From JBGSYN01 sp041750975 (lineage in GTDB: Bacteria; Pseudomonadota; Alphaproteobacteria; Geminicoccales; Geminicoccaceae), in the NCBI GenBank assembly GCA_041750975.1, contig JBGSYN010000127.1, positions 1-47,102 of the forward strand: a stretch of DNA of 47,102 nt, read 5' to 3'. Made by a program: the position numbers and the translations under genes. The notes beneath the pieces are model-generated. The model had not been told where the DNA came from, made no database searches, and saw nothing but the letters and a program-made list of their open reading frames with translations. Below, piece by piece: positions 36,466 through 45,688 of this stretch. Position 1 is the stretch's first letter. Each line of letters opens with the position of its first letter.

Positions 36466-37641
36466 TCAGTCGCGGCCGAGACACATCGCAATGCCCATGC
36501 CGCCGCCGATGCAGAGCGTGGCGAGGCCTTTCTTGGCGTCCCGCTTCTGCATCTCGAACAGCAATGTCGTCAGCACGCGGGCGCCCGAGGCGCCGATCGG
36601 ATGGCCTAGGGCGATCGCACCGCCATTGACGTTCACCTTGTCGGGATCCCAGCCGAGATCCTTGTTCACGGCCAGCGCCTGCGCCGCGAAGGCCTCGTTG
36701 GCCTCGACCAGATCGAGATCCTGCTGGTTCCAGCCGGCCTTTTCCAAGGCCCGGCGCGAGGCGGGTATGGGCCCCGTTCCCATGATCGAAGGGTCAACGC
36801 CGACCTGCGCCCAGGAGACGATGCGGGCCATCGGCTCGAGACCGCGCCGCGCCGCCTCTTCGGCCGTCATCAGCACGATCGCCGCAGCACCGTCATTGAT
36901 GCCCGAGGCATTGCCTGCGGTTACGGTACCTTCCTTGGAAAACGCGGGACGCAGTTTGGCCATGCCTTCGAGATTGGCGCCGAAGCGTGGATATTCATCC
37001 GTATCGACAGTCACGTCGCCCTTGCGGGTCTTGATCGTCACCGGGGCTATTTCGTCCTTGAAGCGGCCGGACTTGACGGCTTCTTCCGCCTTGTTCTGCG
37101 AACGCACGGCGAAACCGTCCTGCTCGTCGCGCGTGATCTGCCACTGCTGCGCAATATTCTCGGCCGTATTGCCCATGTGATAGCCGTTGAAGGCGTCCCA
37201 CAATCCGTCCTTGATCATGGTGTCGACGAATTCGAGATTCCCCATTTTCTGGCCGGCACGGAGATAAGCGCAATGCGGTGCCTGGCTCATGCTTTCCTGA
37301 CCGCCCGCGACCACGACGGTACTGTCGCCATTGGCAATAGCCTGGCCCGCCATGGCCACCGCCTTGAGGCCGGAGCCGCACAGCATGTTGACGCCATAGG
37401 CCGGAGTTTCCTTGGGAATGCCGGCATTGATCGAAGCCTGCCGGGCCGGGTTCTGGCCTTGGCCCGCGGTCAGGATCTGACCCATGATGACTTCCGAAAC
37501 CTCGGCTTTCTCGACCTTGGCGCGGCCGAGGGCGGCCTCGATTGCGGTCTGGCCGAGGAAATGCGCCGGCACGGAGCCCAATGAACCGTTGAACGAGCCG
37601 ACCGGCGTGCGCGCCGCAGCGACGATGACGATATCTGACAT
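36466..37641 (-). CDS. phaA: Acetyl-CoA acetyltransferase (beta-ketothiolase)
   Basis: 391 residues, the standard biosynthetic thiolase length. Condenses two acetyl-CoA to acetoacetyl-CoA. The catalytic Cys88 is in NMLCGSGLKA, His347 in ALGHPIGASGAR, and Cys377 in LCIGGGMGIA. The start MSDIVIVAAARTPVG is typical; GGAGGG lies just upstream of ATG 37641. With phaB it forms the first two steps of polyhydroxybutyrate synthesis. The 278 bases between it and pilA carry divergent promoters. Confidence 0.95.
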   Translation of the reverse strand: MSDIVIVAAARTPVGSFNGSLGSVPAHFLGQTAIEAALGRAKVEKAEVSEVIMGQILTAGQGQNPARQASINAGIPKETPAYGVNMLCGSGLKAVAMAGQAIANGDSTVVVAGGQESMSQAPHCAYLRAGQKMGNLEFVDTMIKDGLWDAFNGYHMGNTAENIAQQWQITRDEQDGFAVRSQNKAEEAVKSGRFKDEIAPVTIKTRKGDVTVDTDEYPRFGANLEGMAKLRPAFSKEGTVTAGNASGINDGAAAIVLMTAEEAARRGLEPMARIVSWAQVGVDPSIMGTGPIPASRRALEKAGWNQQDLDLVEANEAFAAQALAVNKDLGWDPDKVNVNGGAIALGHPIGASGARVLTTLLFEMQKRDAKKGLATLCIGGGMGIAMCLGRD

Positions 37642-37850
37642 TGCAACCCTCCTGATAGACTGACGATGGCTGGTGCTCGCCTCGGCGATGCCGGATTCAG
37701 AGCATAAAACCTGATCTCGGCGTTCCTACAAGAAAGACGAAAACGCGCCGTTCGAGATATGGGCCTGCCGGTCGCACTGTTAACCCGCCATGACGAAAAC
37801 ATCCGCCCAGGATCGGCGATCGGCTCGATTTTACACGATGTTTTTGGACG

Positions 37851-37865
37851 CTAAGGCTTTGTTAA
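37851..37865. promoter_or_regulatory. CtrA-like site CTAA-N7-TTAA upstream of pilA
   Basis: CTAAGGCTTTGTTAA lies 55 bases before the pilA ATG, one mismatch from the CtrA consensus. In Caulobacter the pilin gene is CtrA-activated, so a site at this place makes sense. Binding is not shown. Confidence 0.45.
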
Positions 37866-37919
37866 TACCTTGGGCGCAACATCACTCGCGCAGTAGCAAG
37901 TAACTGATGGAGCGCTTTA

Positions 37920-38084
37920 ATGGTGCATGTTTTGAAGAAGTTTTGGAAGGACGAGGATGGTGCCACGGCCATCGAGTACGGCCTGATCGCCGCGCTGGTC
38001 TCGGTCGCCATCCTGACCGTGCTCGGTCTGCTTGGCGAAAGCCTGACCGCCACGTTCGAAGAGGTCAACACGGCCCTTCAGTAA
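37920..38084 (+). CDS. pilA: Flp-type type IVb pilin
   Basis: 54 residues, normal for a Flp pilin and easily missed. Short leader MVHVLKKFWKDEDG, then the processing site Gly14/Ala15 and mature ATAIEYGLIAALVSVAI with Glu at position 5 and the Flp hallmark EYGLIA. One hydrophobic helix follows, and the tail ends EEVNTALQ. ATG at 37920 has GGAG (37909-37912) seven bases upstream. It is the major subunit of the adhesive pilus built by the cpa/tad genes that follow. A terminator after it lets the pilin be made in excess of the machinery. The prepilin peptidase is encoded 166 bases downstream. Confidence 0.93.
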   Translation: MVHVLKKFWKDEDGATAIEYGLIAALVSVAILTVLGLLGESLTATFEEVNTALQ

Positions 38085-38129
38085 GATAAAGGTCGACGCT
38101 GCCCTCTTTCGGGCATCATCGATCGATCC

Positions 38130-38160
38130 GGGCCGGGGCCATGCTCCGGCCCTTTTTCTT
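38130..38160 (+). terminator. Rho-independent terminator after pilA
   Basis: GGGCCGG (38130-38136) pairs with CCGGCCC (38146-38152) across a 9-base loop and is followed by TTTTTCTT. It lies 46 bases after the pilA stop and should separate pilin from machinery transcription. Confidence 0.75.
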
Positions 38161-38203
38161 TGTCGCCTGAACATGATGAAAAAACATCAATGGCCTTGCT
38201 AAA

Positions 38204-38218
38204 TTAACCAAATATTCA
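38204..38218. promoter_or_regulatory. CtrA-like site TTAA-N7-TTCA upstream of cpaA
   Basis: TTAACCAAATATTCA lies 32-46 bases before the prepilin peptidase start, in a strongly AT-rich stretch (38160-38250) that differs from the GC-rich genes around. One mismatch from TTAA-N7-TTAA. Probably the promoter region of the cpaA-tadC operon. Confidence 0.4.
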
Positions 38219-38249
38219 AGGCTTTGGCCCAAAAATAAAAACTGAACAT

Positions 38250-38813
38250 GTGGACCCAATTGTCCTTGGAAGTGTCATGGCGGCTACCGCTTTTATTGTC
38301 CTCACACTGATCTTCTGGGTGATCCTCTGGCTCGCTGCGGCAGAAGATCTGCGGGTTCGCCGTCTGCCCAACCTATTGAGTTTGGCAGCGCTCGGACTTT
38401 GGCCGTTCGCCTACGCCGCCGGACCGGACCGGTCTGCACTATTGTTGAGCCTCGGCATCCCGGCATTGCTCTTCGCCGCCGGCTTCGCCCTCTGGTCGAT
38501 GCGGTTTCTGGGCGGCGGCGATGTCAAGCTTCTGGCCGTCACAGCACTTTGGGTCGGACCGGAGCAGACCTTGGTGTTTCTCGTTGCAACCGGCATCGCC
38601 GGCGGCGCGCTGGCGTTGCTGGCGCTCAAGCTTCGGGATCTCGAGCCGATGCTCCTTCATTCCGGCGGAGCGGTTGCACGCCGAAGCTTTGCCCTCTTGA
38701 GCTCGCCCGCAGCCAAAGGTGCGATCGAGCTGCCTTACGGCCTCGCCATCGCAATCGGCGGCTCGATCGCCCTTTATCAGCAAGTATCTGCCCTTATACC
38801 GGAGATGATCTGA
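38250..38813 (+). CDS. cpaA: Prepilin peptidase (A24 family), CpaA/TadV
   Basis: 187 residues with several membrane helices. The two catalytic aspartates of A24 peptidases are present: Asp33 in AAAEDLRVRRLPN and Asp91 in FLGGGDVKLL. It lacks the N-methyltransferase domain, as usual for TadV/CpaA. It cleaves the leader of PilA and the TadE-like pseudopilins at the inner membrane. GTG at 38250 opens the frame without a ribosome site; ATG at 38277, with GGAAG four bases upstream, gives 178 residues and is equally likely. It ends one base before the cpaB ATG. Confidence 0.9.
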   Translation: MDPIVLGSVMAATAFIVLTLIFWVILWLAAAEDLRVRRLPNLLSLAALGLWPFAYAAGPDRSALLLSLGIPALLFAAGFALWSMRFLGGGDVKLLAVTALWVGPEQTLVFLVATGIAGGALALLALKLRDLEPMLLHSGGAVARRSFALLSSPAAKGAIELPYGLAIAIGGSIALYQQVSALIPEMI

Positions 38814-38814
38814 G

Positions 38815-39765
38815 ATGCTGCGGCGCATAATCCTGCCGATCATGGCGCTGGCGATCGCCGCCGGAACCGTGATCTACGCCAAGAAATTCCTCGATTCGGG
38901 CAACGATGTGGCGTCGGCGCCCGCGGCCCTCGAGAAGGATGACAACCGGCAGGTGCTGGTGGCCGTCGCCACGGTTGATCCCGGCAGTTTTCTCCAGGAG
39001 AATACTTTGGCCTGGCAGGAATGGCCCGATGTCAGCCTGCCCGAGGCCTACTTCGTCGATGAGGAAGTAGCCATCGGCGATCTGACGGCAGCCGTCACGC
39101 GCCATGGCCTGTCCATCGGCGAGCCCCTGACCAGGGCCAATGTAGTGTTTCCCGGCGAGCGCGGTTTCCTTGCCGCAGTCCTCGAGCCGGGCACGCGTGC
39201 CGTGTCGGTGCCGATCAACGAGACCTCCAGCAATGCCGGCCTCATTCTGCCGGGAGACCGGGTCGATGTGATCTTGACCCAGGCCCTTTCTGATCCCTCC
39301 GGTGGGCGCGAACGCTGGGTCAGCGAGACCGTTCTCGAAGATGCGAGGGTTATCGCCATGGGCCGGAGATTGCAACCCGGAGGGCAGGACGCACCTGCGG
39401 CGGCCGCCGGAGATGCCCGGACCGCGACCCTCGAAGTGTCGCCCGAAGGTGCCGAGCTGGTGGCGCTGGTGACCGACCTCGGCCGCCTGACGCTCAGCTT
39501 GCGAAGCCTTTCGGCACCCAATGGGCCTTGGTCGGAACCCGAGGATCAGGCTCCCCTGGCCGATGCCGGGACGGCGCCGAATACGGTAGCGAATGGTTCC
39601 GACATGAAGATCCTGAGCGCCAAAGCCGGCCGTCCGGCACCTTTCACCCGCGACACCGATATCAGCGAAATCCTCCGCCGCGAGGACGCGGCTCAAGATG
39701 TGCTGCGTGTCGTTCGCGGACCCGAACAGCAGCTTCTCGAACTCGATAGCGAGCCAGCCCGATGA
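38815..39765 (+). CDS. cpaB: Flp pilus assembly protein CpaB (RcpC)
   Basis: 316 residues. One N-terminal membrane helix (about 4-22), then a periplasmic SAF-like beta-clip domain (VLVAVATVDPGSFL, LSIGEPLTRANV) and the RcpC/CpaB core (RAVSVPINETSSNAGLILPGDRVDVIL, ATLEVSPEGAELVALVTDLGRLTLSLR). It probably links or stabilises the secretin in the periplasm. It starts right after cpaA and overlaps cpaC by ATGA. Confidence 0.9.
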   Translation: MLRRIILPIMALAIAAGTVIYAKKFLDSGNDVASAPAALEKDDNRQVLVAVATVDPGSFLQENTLAWQEWPDVSLPEAYFVDEEVAIGDLTAAVTRHGLSIGEPLTRANVVFPGERGFLAAVLEPGTRAVSVPINETSSNAGLILPGDRVDVILTQALSDPSGGRERWVSETVLEDARVIAMGRRLQPGGQDAPAAAAGDARTATLEVSPEGAELVALVTDLGRLTLSLRSLSAPNGPWSEPEDQAPLADAGTAPNTVANGSDMKILSAKAGRPAPFTRDTDISEILRREDAAQDVLRVVRGPEQQLLELDSEPAR

Positions 39766-41243
39766 CAAACCACCATGACGCTTTCCGCACCCATCGAGGC
39801 CGCAAGGCTTGTCTGCTCGGCGCGGCGCTGTTTTTCGCACCTTGGACCTTTCCCGGCGAGCCGATTGGGATCGGCGGCCAGGCATGGGCCCAGCAGACCG
39901 TGGCCGGGACCAGCCTGACGCAAGCCACCAGCACGCTGGGGCTCGAGGTTCGTCGCGGCACCGTGGTCCGCTTGCCTCGGCCGGCCGCCTCGGTGTTCGT
40001 TGCCGATCCCGAAGTCGCGGACGTGCAGGCACAGTCCTCGACGCTGGTCTATGTCTTCGGCAGGCGTGCCGGGACGACCACGGTTTACGCGGTCGATGTG
40101 GACGGCAATGTATTGTTCGAGCGCAATGTCGTCGTCAGTCACAGCCTCGGCAGGCTCCGCGGTCTCGTCGGCGAAATGGCACCCGGCGAATCGATCCGGG
40201 TCGAATCGCTCGAAAACGGCATCCTGGTCGAGGGCGAAGTCGCCAACGCCAGCCAGGCCGCCGAAGTCAAGGCGATCTCCGAAAGCTTCCTCGGCGAAGA
40301 CGAGACCTTGATCAGCCGGCTCGAAGTCATCGAGCCGACCCAGGTCAGTATTCATGTCAAGGTCGCCGAGCTCTCGCGTGAAGTGGTCAAGATCTTCGGT
40401 ATCAATCTCGATACCGCGTTCGAGACCGGCAATTTTCTCTACGGCTTCTCGACCGGCCGGGTATTCGCCCCGGGCGGCGGACCGCCCTTCACACGCTTCA
40501 CCGATGATGCGGGCATAACCAATTCCATTGCCGGCAGCTATTCGAACAACGGCGTCGACGTCAACGGCATCGTCGATCTGCTCGAACGCGAGGGTTTGAT
40601 CACGGTTCTGGCCCAGCCGAACCTGACCGCACTTTCCGGCGAGACGGCGAGCTTTCTCGCGGGCGGCGAATTTCCGATCCCGATCGCCCAGGACGACAAC
40701 GAGATCACCATCGAATTCAAGGAATTCGGGGTCAGCCTGGCGTTTACGCCAACCGTCCTGAACAGCAGCCGGATCAGCCTTCGGGTCCGTCCGGAGGTCA
40801 GCGAGCTCAGCGATCAGGGTGCGATCAGGCTTGGCGAGTTGATCATCCCGGCGCTCAAGGTTCGCCGCGCCGAAACGACGATCGAACTCGGCAGCGGCCA
40901 GAGCTTCGCGATCGGCGGGCTGGTGTCCAACAATACCCGAAGCAGTGTCGAGAAGGTTCCGGGTATCGGTGACGTGCCGGTGCTGGGGACTCTGTTCCGC
41001 TCGTCGCGCTTCCAGAGGAACGAAACCGAGCTGGTCATCATCGTCACCGCCTATCTGGTCAATCCGGTGAACGACCGCGATCGGCTGCGCAGCCCGCTCG
41101 ACGGTCTGCAGATCGCAAGCGACCTCGAGCGTATCGTCCACGGCCGCTTGATCCGCACCTCGCCCGCACCGGCGTCGTCGAATACCGAGGTCGAGACCGA
41201 AACCCGACATCTCGTCGGTCCCGCCGGCTTCATGCTGAATTAA
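39762..41243 (+). CDS. cpaC: Outer-membrane secretin CpaC (RcpA)
   Basis: 493 residues. Signal peptide ending near AWAQ (44). An N-terminal pilus-formation domain (GTVVRLPRPAASVFVADPEVADV) and a BON/N1-like domain (LENGILVEGEVANASQAAEV) precede the secretin barrel (VLAQPNLTALSGETASFLAGGEFP, EFGVSLAFTPTV, SGQSFAIGGLVSNN, VPGIGDVPVLGTLFRS). It forms the outer-membrane channel of the Tad pilus. The start overlaps cpaB by ATGA (39762-39765). Confidence 0.93.
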   Translation: MTNHHDAFRTHRGRKACLLGAALFFAPWTFPGEPIGIGGQAWAQQTVAGTSLTQATSTLGLEVRRGTVVRLPRPAASVFVADPEVADVQAQSSTLVYVFGRRAGTTTVYAVDVDGNVLFERNVVVSHSLGRLRGLVGEMAPGESIRVESLENGILVEGEVANASQAAEVKAISESFLGEDETLISRLEVIEPTQVSIHVKVAELSREVVKIFGINLDTAFETGNFLYGFSTGRVFAPGGGPPFTRFTDDAGITNSIAGSYSNNGVDVNGIVDLLEREGLITVLAQPNLTALSGETASFLAGGEFPIPIAQDDNEITIEFKEFGVSLAFTPTVLNSSRISLRVRPEVSELSDQGAIRLGELIIPALKVRRAETTIELGSGQSFAIGGLVSNNTRSSVEKVPGIGDVPVLGTLFRSSRFQRNETELVIIVTAYLVNPVNDRDRLRSPLDGLQIASDLERIVHGRLIRTSPAPASSNTEVETETRHLVGPAGFMLN

Positions 41244-41253
41244 GGAGAAATTG

Positions 41254-41967
41254 ATGCGCACCGCTCTCAGAATCCGCCGGCCGATGATCCTTGGTGTGCT
41301 GACGGTCTGCACGATAGGTCTCGGTGCCTGCCAGACGCCCATGGTGCAATCGGGAAGCGAAGAAATTCCACACCCGGTCGCGACCATCGCCGAGCAGGAA
41401 ATGGATGTGTTCTTCACCACCGATAGTGCCGAGCTGACTGCAGAACAGTTAGGGCGGCTGGAGGCCTTCCTCGACGGCGTCAAGCCGCGGCAAAGCAGCA
41501 TCATCGCGATTGCCGGCTATGCCGATTACCGGGCCAGCGAGCGCTACAATCTGGCCCTCTCCGAACGCCGGGTCGAGACGGTCCGGCGTCAAATCGAGGC
41601 GCTCGGTTACGGCGATGCGCAATTCGAGACGGCCGCCTTCGGTGAGGCCGACGCCGCGCAGCCGCCGGTGACTCCCGTCGTCATGAGCGCCGACCGGCAC
41701 GCTGCGGTTCGAATCCGGGTCTATAGGAGCGTCGCTCCGCCTTGTCCCAATTGGAGCCGGTCCGTCACCTTCGATCCCCAGAACCTGCCGAGCAGCAATT
41801 TCGGCTGCGCCACCGCCTCCAACCTGGCGGCGATGATCGCCGATCCCCGTGACCTCGCCGAGGGTCGTACCCTCGGGCCGGGTGACGGCGCCCAGGCGAT
41901 CGGGGCGATCGAAAGATACCGGACCGACGAGGTCAAAGCCCTCAACAAGGAGCTGACCAGCGAATGA
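41254..41967 (+). CDS. cpaD: CpaD-family pilus assembly lipoprotein
   Basis: 237 residues. A lipoprotein signal ends in the lipobox LGAC with Cys26. A middle domain of OmpA-like pattern (VFFTTDSAELTAEQLGRL, then AGYADYRASERYNLALSERR) is followed by the CpaD C-terminal part with NFGCATASNLAAMIADPRDL, conserved in the family. It probably pilots or anchors the secretin. ATG at 41254 is chosen over the preceding TTG because AAGGAG lies six bases before it. The stop overlaps cpaE by ATGA. Confidence 0.88.
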   Translation: MRTALRIRRPMILGVLTVCTIGLGACQTPMVQSGSEEIPHPVATIAEQEMDVFFTTDSAELTAEQLGRLEAFLDGVKPRQSSIIAIAGYADYRASERYNLALSERRVETVRRQIEALGYGDAQFETAAFGEADAAQPPVTPVVMSADRHAAVRIRVYRSVAPPCPNWSRSVTFDPQNLPSSNFGCATASNLAAMIADPRDLAEGRTLGPGDGAQAIGAIERYRTDEVKALNKELTSE

Positions 41968-43178
41968 GCGCGATCACCAAAATGACCGAAAAGGCGAAGG
42001 AAGCCGGGGAGAGCAATTTCCGCGCCTTCGTCACCGACGATGAAACCCGCAAGGCGGTCGAACAGGTGATCGCCGAGCTCATGATTCCGAGCTCCGCCGT
42101 CATCCGGGGCGATGTCCGCAGTGCGATCGAGCATCTCGGCACGTCGCGCTCCCCGCGGCTGCTGCTGGTCGATCTGTCGGGCCGCCAGCTTCCGCTCTCG
42201 GATATCAATGAACTCGCCGAGGTTTGCGAGCCCGGCGTTCGCGTCATCGCGCTGGGCGATCGCAACGATGTCGGCCTGTTCCGCGAACTGCTCGGTCAGG
42301 GCATCACCGATTATGTCGTCAAGCCGATTACGCCGAACCTTCTGCAGCGTTCGATCGTGACAGCGCTCGACGGCAGCAATCCTGCCCGGCAAACCAGCAG
42401 GCTCGGCCGTCTGGTCGCCGTTATCGGCGCAAGAGGCGGTGTCGGCACGACCATGATCGCGGCGAACACCGCCTGGAGCATCGCCAATCAGCGCCGCCGG
42501 CGCGTCGCGCTGGTCGATCTCGACCCCTATTTCGGTTCGATCGCACTGGCGCTCGATCTCGAGCCGAATCGCGCCCTGAAGGAAGCACTCCAAGAACCGG
42601 ACCGGGTGGACCATCTCTTCATCGAGCGGTCGGCGATCAAGCATTCCGAGACGCTGCATGTGCTTGCGGCGGAGGAAAGTCTCGATGACACGATCGTCCC
42701 GGACAGTTCCGCCACCGGCAGACTGATGTCCGAGTTGCGCAACAAGTTCCATTTCGTGGTCGTCGATCTGCCACGGACCAACGACCCGCAAACCCACGCA
42801 GTGTTGAACGACGCGACGAATGTCGCGATCGTCACCGACCTTTCTCTGGCGGGAATGCGCGATACGGCTCGCATTCTGCAATATATCGGAACATTGGATG
42901 CAACAGCACCCGCAACGATTGTCGCCAATCGTGTCGGCGAGCATCGCAACGGCGAAATCGGCCGTTCGGAATTCGAGAAAGGTATCGGTCGAACGATCGA
43001 TATCGTCATCCCGTTCGATCCTCGAAAGGTGGCTTCGGCGATGAATGTCGGCGAGCCTGTAGCGGCGACGAATTCGCCTGTCGCTGCCGGCATCAAGGAC
43101 CTCGCCGGCCGTCTCTGCGGCGGCGACACGACCCATAAACGCAAACTGTTCGGTTCATTGTTCGGCAAGCGGGGCTGA
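41964..43178 (+). CDS. cpaE: Pilus assembly ATPase-like protein CpaE (TadZ)
   Basis: 404 residues. An N-terminal receiver-like domain (residues 18-135) keeps an Asp70 and a Lys120-Pro pair but not the full acidic pocket. A MinD/ParA-type domain follows from 148. Its P-loop reads GARGGVGTT (155-163): the signature lysine and the usual P-loop lysine of MinD are both replaced, as in many CpaE/TadZ proteins, so ATP binding may be weak or atypical. CpaE/TadZ places the pilus machine at a cell pole. The C-terminal LFGSLFGKRG is a conserved tail. ATGA overlap with cpaD. Confidence 0.88.
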   Translation: MSAITKMTEKAKEAGESNFRAFVTDDETRKAVEQVIAELMIPSSAVIRGDVRSAIEHLGTSRSPRLLLVDLSGRQLPLSDINELAEVCEPGVRVIALGDRNDVGLFRELLGQGITDYVVKPITPNLLQRSIVTALDGSNPARQTSRLGRLVAVIGARGGVGTTMIAANTAWSIANQRRRRVALVDLDPYFGSIALALDLEPNRALKEALQEPDRVDHLFIERSAIKHSETLHVLAAEESLDDTIVPDSSATGRLMSELRNKFHFVVVDLPRTNDPQTHAVLNDATNVAIVTDLSLAGMRDTARILQYIGTLDATAPATIVANRVGEHRNGEIGRSEFEKGIGRTIDIVIPFDPRKVASAMNVGEPVAATNSPVAAGIKDLAGRLCGGDTTHKRKLFGSLFGKRG

Positions 43179-43181
43179 TAG

Positions 43182-44681
43182 ATGTTTGGTCGACGCCTTT
43201 CGATTCAAGAAAAACAGTCGCCGATCGGACCGGTGGACGGTGACGTCGACATCGAGCCGAGTTCGATCCCGTCCGCCGCTGCAGAGGTTCGTGGAGCAGA
43301 GACGTTGTCACCGCCGCCGGCAACGACAGTCGCGCATGGGCCGCAGGAAAGCGGCGATCGGCAACCGATGGTCCGAAGCGGTCCGGCGACGCTGGTCACT
43401 GCCAAGAAACCGCAAAAGGCCACCGGTGATCAAACGGTGATCCAGGCGGCACTCTATGAGCGAATCGATGCGGCGGCGGCAGCCAAGCTCTCGCGCGATG
43501 AACTCGAACGCCAGATCCTCGATCTCGTCCAGGAAATCGTTGTCGAACAGAAGCTGTCGCTTTCCAGCCGTGAGCAGGAACAACTGACGGAATCCCTGGT
43601 CGACGACATGGTGGGCCTCGGCCCGCTGCAGCCGCTGGTCGACGACGAATCGATCACCGACATCATGGTCAATGGACCGTTCCAGATCTACGTCGAGCGC
43701 CGCGGACGGCTCGAGCTCACGCCCACCAAGTTCCGCAACAAAGCGCATGTCATGAATGTGGCGCAGAGGATCGTGACGAAAGTTGGCAGGCGCGTCGACG
43801 AAACCTCTCCGGTCTGTGACGCACGCCTCGAGGATGGTAGCCGCGTCAACGTGATCGCCCCACCGCTCGCGATCGACGGCTGCTCGATCTCGATCCGCAA
43901 GTTTTCGAAGAAGTCGATCACGCTCGACACGATGATACGGCAGCACAATATCTCCGAGAATCTCGGCAAGGTGCTGAAGATCGCCTCTGCCTGCCGTTTG
44001 AATATCGTCATCTCCGGCGGCACCGGTTCCGGCAAGACCACGATGCTGAATGCCATGTCGCAATTGATCGATCATGGCGAACGCGTGGTTACCATCGAGG
44101 ATGCGGCCGAACTCCAGCTGCAACAGCCTCATGTCGTGCGTCTCGAGACACGCCCGCCCAATCTCGAGGGCCAGGGTGAGGTCAATATGCGCGATCTCGT
44201 GAAAAACGCCCTCCGCATGCGGCCTGACCGAATCATCTGCGGCGAGGTGCGCGGTGCCGAAGCCATGGACATGCTGCAGGCGATGAACACCGGCCACGAT
44301 GGCTCGATGTGTACGCTCCACTCCAATAGCCCGCGTGAAGCCATCACCCGACTTGAGAATATGGTCGGCATGGGCGCGACGAGCTTGCCGCCTCGAGCCG
44401 TGCGCACGCAAATCGTCGGCGCTGTCAACCTGATCATCCAGATCTCCCGCATGCGGGATGGTGTCCGACGCGTGACCCATGTGACCGAGGTCATTGGCAT
44501 GGAAGGCGATGTCGTCACGCTCCAGGATCTCTTCGTCTTCGAGTATCAAGGCGAGAATCGTGACGGTACGTTGCGCGGCGACTTCGTGTCGGCACCGGTC
44601 CGTCCCCATTTCAGCAAGCGCGCCGCCTATTTCGGCCTCGATGGCGCGCTCCTTGAAGCCATGAGCAACGAGACGGAATGA
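43182..44681 (+). CDS. cpaF: Pilus assembly ATPase CpaF (TadA)
   Basis: 499 residues. Secretion ATPase of the VirB11/PulE superfamily that powers both extension and retraction in Tad pili. A low-complexity first 85 residues is followed by the N-terminal domain (GLGPLQPLVDDESITDIMVNG), the Walker A GGTGSGKTT at 279-287, the Asp box IEDAAELQL, the Walker B region RPDRIICGEVRGAEAMDML and the His box GHDGSMCTLHSNSPREA. It starts three bases after cpaE and overlaps tadB by ATGA. Confidence 0.95.
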   Translation: MFGRRLSIQEKQSPIGPVDGDVDIEPSSIPSAAAEVRGAETLSPPPATTVAHGPQESGDRQPMVRSGPATLVTAKKPQKATGDQTVIQAALYERIDAAAAAKLSRDELERQILDLVQEIVVEQKLSLSSREQEQLTESLVDDMVGLGPLQPLVDDESITDIMVNGPFQIYVERRGRLELTPTKFRNKAHVMNVAQRIVTKVGRRVDETSPVCDARLEDGSRVNVIAPPLAIDGCSISIRKFSKKSITLDTMIRQHNISENLGKVLKIASACRLNIVISGGTGSGKTTMLNAMSQLIDHGERVVTIEDAAELQLQQPHVVRLETRPPNLEGQGEVNMRDLVKNALRMRPDRIICGEVRGAEAMDMLQAMNTGHDGSMCTLHSNSPREAITRLENMVGMGATSLPPRAVRTQIVGAVNLIIQISRMRDGVRRVTHVTEVIGMEGDVVTLQDLFVFEYQGENRDGTLRGDFVSAPVRPHFSKRAAYFGLDGALLEAMSNETE

Positions 44682-45688
44682 TGCCCGATTTCGGACTGGG
44701 CCTGTCGCCCATGGAGCTCGGTGTGGCGCTCGTGTTGGGCGCCTGCGTGCTCCTCTTCACCTATGCCCTGGTGCCGGCGGGCGATGGCACGCCGCGCAGG
44801 GTTCGCGAGCGTGCGCAGCGGCTGCGTCAGCGTGAGCCTGGTCACGAGACCAAAAGCGAAGCAACCGCCAAAGTCCGCAGGCAAACCCCGAAGTCGGCCT
44901 CGGGCAAACTCGGTGTCAGGCTGGGCAACTTGCTGCCGAATGCGGAGGCGATCCGAGCCAAACTCGACAAAGCGGGCGTGCCGGTTGACGTCGCCGACTT
45001 CTTCATGATCTGCGTTGCCTTCGGCGCAATGGCCTTCGCCTTCAGCAGTTTCGTGCTGGAATTGCCGGTCTTCGTCGATGTGGCGATCGGCCTGATTGCC
45101 ATGGTGTGGCTGCCGAAGAAATGGCTGAATGGACGCATTGCCCGCCGTACGAAGAAATTCCTGACACAATTTCCCGATGCCATCGATCTGATGGTGCGAG
45201 GTCTGAAATCCGGTCTGCCTATCAGTGAAACCCTGAAAGCGATCGGCGAGGAAATGGCGGAGCCGATCGGCCCGATATTTCAGACGATGAGCCACAATCT
45301 TCAGGTTGGCATGACGCTGGATGATGCGCTTTGGTCAGTGGTGCAGAAACTCCAGATCCAGGAGTTTAAATTCTTCGTCATCAGCCTCGTCATCCAGCAG
45401 GAAACCGGCGGCAACCTCGCCGAAATCTTGCATAATCTCAGCCATATGATTCGGCGTCGCCATCAGTTGAAGATGAAGATCAAGGCGATGTCGTCGGAAG
45501 CTCGGGCTTCGGCAATGATTATCGGCGCGCTGCCATTTGTGATGGCGCTGATCATCTATTTCGTGAACCGGGATTACATCATGATCCTGTTCACCGATCC
45601 TCGAGGCTATCTTCTGCTCGCCATGGGCGGCGCAAGTATGCTCACGGGCATTCTCGTCATCAGCAAGATGATCAGGTTCGACATATGA
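44678..45688 (+). CDS. tadB: Tad inner-membrane platform protein TadB
   Basis: 336 residues of the type II secretion F family. Membrane helices lie at about 12-30, 105-145 and near the C-terminus. A cytoplasmic T2SSF domain spans about 165-290 (FLTQFPDAIDLMVRGLKSGLPI, QETGGNLAEILHNLSHMIRRR). With TadC it forms the rotary platform above CpaF. ATGA overlaps on both sides show tight translational coupling. Confidence 0.93.
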   Translation: MMPDFGLGLSPMELGVALVLGACVLLFTYALVPAGDGTPRRVRERAQRLRQREPGHETKSEATAKVRRQTPKSASGKLGVRLGNLLPNAEAIRAKLDKAGVPVDVADFFMICVAFGAMAFAFSSFVLELPVFVDVAIGLIAMVWLPKKWLNGRIARRTKKFLTQFPDAIDLMVRGLKSGLPISETLKAIGEEMAEPIGPIFQTMSHNLQVGMTLDDALWSVVQKLQIQEFKFFVISLVIQQETGGNLAEILHNLSHMIRRRHQLKMKIKAMSSEARASAMIIGALPFVMALIIYFVNRDYIMILFTDPRGYLLLAMGGASMLTGILVISKMIRFDI

